From Ruminococcaceae bacterium UBA4306 (GTDB taxonomy: Bacteria > Bacillota > Clostridia > Oscillospirales > Acutalibacteraceae), in contig DGUQ01000022.1 in NCBI GenBank assembly GCA_002394725.1, positions 22,968 to 30,239 on the forward strand: a stretch of DNA of 7,272 bases, written 5' to 3'. The notes beneath the pieces were generated by a model. The model did not search any database, was not told where the DNA came from, and was given only the letters and a program-made list of their open reading frames with translations. Shown here in pieces: positions 4,415 through 7,272 of the stretch. Positions within the stretch are counted from its first letter, which is position 1; every line of letters begins with the position of its first letter. The position numbers were made by a program, and so were the translations under genes.

Positions 4415-5866
4415 ATGAAATTTTTATCGAAGAAAGGCACCGCGATCCTCTTAGCGGCACTTATGGCATTACCGCTGGCGGCATGCGGCACTCAAAAGAG
4501 CACGACAGACGCGACACAGGAAGCTACCGTCGATGAAGCAGCCTCTTCTGCCGCGGCGACCACTGCCGGCACAGCAGGCTCCACCGCCAAAAAGCTCACG
4601 GAAGCGGACGTCAACACCGCCCAAACCATTGAGAACACCACAGGCGGCGAGCACGCGATCACTGCCGACGGTGAAAAGGCAAGCTACAGCAATGTCAAGG
4701 TCGTCAAGAGCGGCGACAGCAGTGAGAATGACGAAGCTGACTTCTACGGCGATAACGCAGCGATCTTCGCCACTAATGCCGGTACGCTCGACTTAAGCGA
4801 GATCGTCGTCCAATCCGACGGCAAGCACGCCAACGCCGTGTTCAGCTACGGCGAGGGCACGACCGTCAACATCAAGGATTCCTACATTGAGACCGCGGGC
4901 AACTGCTCGGGCGGCTTGATGACCACAGGCGGCGGCACGATGAACGCCGAGAATCTCACCATCAACACCTCGGGCAACTCCTCGGCGGCGATCCGCTCCG
5001 ACCGCGGCGGCGGCACCGTCAACGTGGACGGCGGCTATTACACCACCTCGGGCACCGGCTCACCGGTCATCTATTCCACCGCCGATATCACGGTATCCAA
5101 CGCCGAGATGACCTCCACCGCCTCACAGGGCGTGGTCGTCGAAGGCAAGAACAGCGTCACGCTGAACAACGTCAACCTGAATGCCGATAATAATAAGAAG
5201 AACAGCGACAAATCCTCGTATTATCAGGCGGTCATGATCTATCAGAGCATGTCCGGCGACGCGGCGGAGGGCACCTCGTCCTTTACGATGAACGGCGGTA
5301 CGCTCACGAACCAAAACGGCGACGTTTTCTTCGTCAACAACACCGCGACCGACATCAACCTGAGTAACGCGACCATCACCAACAATGACGCGGAAGGCGT
5401 TTTCCTCAGAGCGGCGGCAGCCGGCTGGGGCAGTGAGGGCAGCAACGGCGGACAGGTCACCATGAACGCCAAGCAGCAGACCATCAACGGCGATATGGTG
5501 GTGGACGACGTATCCCACCTCAACCTGTATCTCTCCGACAGCTCCACCTTCAACGGCGCGATCAACAGCTCCGGTCAGGCAGGCGAGGTCTATGTCGACC
5601 TCAGCGGCGGCGCGAAATGGACGCTCACAGCCGACAGCTACATCACCTCGCTGACCTGTGACGCGGACAGCATCGACCTGAACGGTCACACCCTCTATGT
5701 GAACGGCAAGGCGTATACCGCAGGCACGGCGTCCACCGGCGAAGCGATCGCGGTCGTATCGACCGGCAGCGGTCACGGCGGCGGCAGCACTCCTCCCGAT
5801 AAGCCCGGCGATGGCGGCTCCGACAGCTCCGATCGCGGCACACCTCCCGAAAAGCCTAACAACTGA
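4415..5866 (+). CDS. Secreted beta-helix lipoprotein, function unknown
   Basis: A 483-residue surface protein. A signal peptide with KK, a hydrophobic core (about 9-22) and lipobox LAAC predicts lipid attachment at C24. Residues 25-70 are a Ser/Thr/Ala-rich linker. From about 70 to 445 short beta-strand repeats rich in Gly, Asn, Thr and Ser follow, e.g. GTTVNIKDSYIETAGN, GGTMNAENLTINTSGN, GGGTVNVDGGYYTTSG, STADITVSNAEMTSTA and NSVTLNNVNLNAD, the pattern of a right-handed parallel beta-helix (pectate-lyase/adhesin type). The last 35 residues are a Gly/Pro/Ser tail with two TPP-[D/E]-KP motifs and no LPxTG or membrane anchor. The pattern resembles a widespread uncharacterised Firmicutes family. 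A role in carbohydrate binding or adhesion is only a guess; no catalytic residues were identified. ATG 4415 is chosen because AAGGAGG (4401-4407) lies 7 nt upstream and it gives the signal peptide. Single gene with own promoter and terminator. Confidence 0.88.
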   Translation: MKFLSKKGTAILLAALMALPLAACGTQKSTTDATQEATVDEAASSAAATTAGTAGSTAKKLTEADVNTAQTIENTTGGEHAITADGEKASYSNVKVVKSGDSSENDEADFYGDNAAIFATNAGTLDLSEIVVQSDGKHANAVFSYGEGTTVNIKDSYIETAGNCSGGLMTTGGGTMNAENLTINTSGNSSAAIRSDRGGGTVNVDGGYYTTSGTGSPVIYSTADITVSNAEMTSTASQGVVVEGKNSVTLNNVNLNADNNKKNSDKSSYYQAVMIYQSMSGDAAEGTSSFTMNGGTLTNQNGDVFFVNNTATDINLSNATITNNDAEGVFLRAAAAGWGSEGSNGGQVTMNAKQQTINGDMVVDDVSHLNLYLSDSSTFNGAINSSGQAGEVYVDLSGGAKWTLTADSYITSLTCDADSIDLNGHTLYVNGKAYTAGTASTGEAIAVVSTGSGHGGGSTPPDKPGDGGSDSSDRGTPPEKPNN

Positions 5867-5889
5867 TAATCTTCATTTTCCATCCTCAT

Positions 5890-5917
5890 GAGGCTCCCGA
5901 AACGGGAGTCTCTTTTT
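5890..5917 (+). terminator. Rho-independent terminator after lipoprotein gene
   Basis: GAGGCTCCCG (5890-5899), loop AAA, CGGGAGTCTC (5903-5912) with a single G-T wobble, then TTTTT (5913-5917). It lies 23 nt after the stop codon. Confidence 0.9.
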
Positions 5918-5929
5918 GCGCCGTTATTC

Positions 5930-5958
5930 TGGACAAAGAGACATATTTTTGTTATGAT
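5930..5958 (+). promoter_or_regulatory. Promoter of the PHP phosphatase/DUF1858 unit
   Basis: TGGACA (5930-5935), 17-nt spacer, TATGAT (5953-5958), with the TG extension at 5950-5951. The hexamers and spacing closely match the promoter at 2448-2476. ATG 5989 is 30 nt downstream of the -10. Confidence 0.7.
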
Positions 5959-5988
5959 AAATTCGATCACGGAAAGAAGGGGATAAAA

Positions 5989-6777
5989 ATGGCGGACTAC
6001 AACCTGCACACGCACACCGCGCGGTGCCGTCACGCCGTGGGCGAGGACAGAGAATATGTCGAGGCGGCGATCAAGGCAGGACTCACCACACTCGGCTTTG
6101 CCGACCACTGTCCGCAGTTTTTCCCTGTCGATGACTATTACAGCCACTTCCGCATGTTCCCCGAGCAGGCGCAGGAATACGCCGAGAGCATCCGCGCTCT
6201 GCAAAAGGAATACGCCTCCGATATCCGTATCCTCTTAGGCTTCGAGACGGAATACTACCCCAAGACCTTTGACAAGCTGATCGAATTTGTCCGACCCTTG
6301 CACCTCGACTACATGATCATGGGTCAGCATTTTGTCGGCAACGAATACGACGAGGGCTCGTACTCCACGATAGAAAAGGGCAAAAGAGAAGCCTACCTTT
6401 CGCGGTATGTCGCCCAGGTCAAGGAGGGCTTGTCGACCGGCGCATTCACCTATCTGGCGCATCCCGACACCGTCCGGTATGAGGGCGACCCCGATTTTTA
6501 TATCGAGCAGATGACAGAGCTGTGCCGCTTTGCCAAGGCGCGTGACATTCCGCTGGAGTACAATATCCTCGGCTATTGCAATAAGCGCTGTTACCCGAAC
6601 CCGACCTTCTGGGACATCGTCGCAGAGATCGGCAACAAGGCGGTCATCGGCTATGACGCGCATACGCCCGAGCTGCTGCTCAATCACGCCATCTACCGCG
6701 AATGTGAACAAGACCTCCTAAAGCGCGGTATCACGCCCGTGACCATCGATGAAATCAACCTGCGCGGAATCAAATAA
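5989..6777 (+). CDS. PHP-family phosphatase, histidinol-phosphatase-like
   Basis: A 262-residue cytoplasmic enzyme of the PHP metallophosphoesterase superfamily, HisK/HisJ type, which removes phosphate from L-histidinol phosphate in histidine synthesis. The trinuclear metal site is visible: H7 and H9 in NLHTHT, H15, D39-H40 in GFADHCP, E86 in GFETEYYP, H114 in MGQHFV, H158 in LAHPD, and D223 with H225 in GYDAHTP. All nine expected ligand positions look intact, and length is normal for this group. There is no other his gene nearby, so a related phosphatase role on another substrate is possible; that is why no gene symbol is given. ATG 5989 has a purine-rich GAAGGGG ribosome site about 6 nt upstream. 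The small DUF1858-like gene starts 20 nt after its stop. Confidence 0.88.
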   Translation: MADYNLHTHTARCRHAVGEDREYVEAAIKAGLTTLGFADHCPQFFPVDDYYSHFRMFPEQAQEYAESIRALQKEYASDIRILLGFETEYYPKTFDKLIEFVRPLHLDYMIMGQHFVGNEYDEGSYSTIEKGKREAYLSRYVAQVKEGLSTGAFTYLAHPDTVRYEGDPDFYIEQMTELCRFAKARDIPLEYNILGYCNKRCYPNPTFWDIVAEIGNKAVIGYDAHTPELLLNHAIYRECEQDLLKRGITPVTIDEINLRGIK

Positions 6778-6797
6778 TCAGATAAAGGATGAGGAAG

Positions 6798-7028
6798 ATG
6801 AATTATAACGACCGGACAAAGCTGACCGAGATCCTCGCGGCGTATCCGTGGCTGCCCGAGGAGCTGATTAAGCTCGACAGCCGTTTCAAGATTGTGAACA
6901 CACCGATCGGCAAGATGATGATCAAAAAGGCGACCGTCGCCGATCTGAGTGAAAAATCAGGGCTCCCGACAGAGGAGCTGCTCAAAAGATTGCAGGAAAT
7001 GGTAGACAAACACAACAAAGCACAATAA
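6798..7028 (+). CDS. Small DUF1858-like protein
   Basis: A 76-residue soluble protein. The order LTEILAAYPWLPEELIKLD (about 9-27), then FKIVNTPIGKMMIKKATVADLSE (about 30-52) and GLPTEELLKRLQEMVDKH (about 55-72) fits the DUF1858 domain, also found as an N-terminal module in proteins such as ScdA/RIC-type repair factors. It has no cysteine, so no metal or redox site is evident, and function is unknown. Two in-frame ATGs exist: 6789 directly abuts AAAGG (6784-6788), whereas 6798 is 9 nt away, so 6798 is preferred, though 6789 is not excluded. It lies 20 nt after the PHP gene and is probably co-transcribed with it. Confidence 0.8.
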   Translation: MNYNDRTKLTEILAAYPWLPEELIKLDSRFKIVNTPIGKMMIKKATVADLSEKSGLPTEELLKRLQEMVDKHNKAQ

Positions 7029-7043
7029 TTGCTACTTAGTATG

Positions 7044-7085
7044 AAAAGGGATGTCACTCCGTATGGAACGACATCCCTTTTTATT
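7044..7085. terminator. Bidirectional terminator between DUF1858 gene and nadE
   Basis: A perfect 12-bp stem: AAAAGGGATGTC (7044-7055) with GACATCCCTTTT (7070-7081). The loop has a possible inner TCC/GGA pairing (7058-7060 with 7065-7067). On the plus strand it runs into TTTTTATT, on the minus strand into TTTTCAT. It can end both convergent transcripts, better on the plus side. Confidence 0.9.
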
Positions 7086-7092
7086 GTATTCG

Positions 7093-7272
7093 TTATTCAG
7101 CTTTGATGGGTAACTCCGGCTTGAACGCAGGCATGAGCTCTAATTTGAACAGATTGACCTTGTGCTTGCAGTCGATCTTCTCCTTGCTCTCCTGACTGTC
7201 GATCTCACCCGTGCGGATATAGCGGTCGAGCTCGGCGTAGGTGAAGCCGAGATTATCCTCATCCGTCTTGCC
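7093..7272 (-). CDS. nadE: NAD synthetase, C-terminal 59 residues (5' part outside window)
   Basis: The translated minus strand begins GKTDEDNLGFTYAELDRYIR and ends FKPELPIKAE before TAA (7095-7093). The GKTDEDNLGFTYAELD stretch, the following KEKIDCKHKVNLFKLELMP and the PELPI ending match the C-terminal end of clostridial NadE, the ATP-dependent NAD synthetase that amidates deamido-NAD. The N-terminal part with the PP-loop lies beyond the right edge, so whether it is the ammonia-dependent or the longer glutamine-dependent form cannot be told. It converges on the DUF1858-like gene and shares its hairpin terminator. Confidence 0.85.
   Translation of the reverse strand, partial: GKTDEDNLGFTYAELDRYIRTGEIDSQESKEKIDCKHKVNLFKLELMPAFKPELPIKAE

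Noticed and set aside
5123..5776. 217-residue minus-strand open frame
   Set aside because: Antisense to the beta-helix lipoprotein. Its Val/Asp/Arg-rich sequence is a by-product of the Asn/Thr/Ser repeats.

Overview
The window looks like a chromosomal piece of a Gram-positive anaerobe of the class Clostridia, most likely an Oscillospiraceae/Ruminococcus-like gut organism. This is inferred from protein resemblance, strong AAGGAGG-type ribosome binding sites, a lipobox lipoprotein, the feoA-feoA-feoB arrangement and moderately high GC. No rRNA, tRNA, CRISPR array, transposase or phage gene is visible.

Region 1 (1-2390, minus strand) is a ferrous iron uptake locus read right to left: feoA copy 1, feoA copy 2, then feoB, which runs off the left edge. 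The promoter of the first feoA has a TATAAT -10 box and is covered by repeated GCTAAC/TTAGC elements that resemble DtxR/IdeR operators, so the locus is probably repressed by an iron-sensing DtxR-family protein. The three genes are not tightly packed. A palindromic element with a tandem heptamer separates the two feoA genes, and a terminator-like hairpin plus about 160 bases of structured DNA separates the second feoA from feoB. FeoB may therefore be expressed at a different level from the FeoA proteins.

Region 2 (2448-2779, plus) is a divergent single gene for a small GIY-YIG domain protein of the UPF0213 type with its own sigma-70-type promoter.

Region 3 (2855-4321, plus) is a two-gene operon with a near-consensus promoter and a strong terminator: a carboxymuconolactone decarboxylase-like/cupin fusion followed by a flavin reductase-like FMN-binding protein. 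It is probably a small redox or detoxification unit of unknown substrate.

Region 4 (4373-5917, plus) is a single gene for a secreted, lipid-anchored, repeat-rich protein with a predicted right-handed beta-helix and a Gly/Pro/Ser tail, with its own extended -10 promoter and terminator.

Region 5 (5930-7085, plus) holds a PHP-family histidinol-phosphatase-like enzyme and a small DUF1858-like protein in one transcription unit. It ends at a hairpin shared with the convergent gene on the minus strand, whose C-terminus (7093-7272) matches NAD synthetase NadE.

Most of the window is ordinary housekeeping and accessory metabolism. The points most worth a second look are the iron-operator cluster, the structured DNA inside the feo locus, the acidic extracytoplasmic insertion in FeoB and the beta-helix lipoprotein. 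I did not find convincing evidence for a wholly new system.
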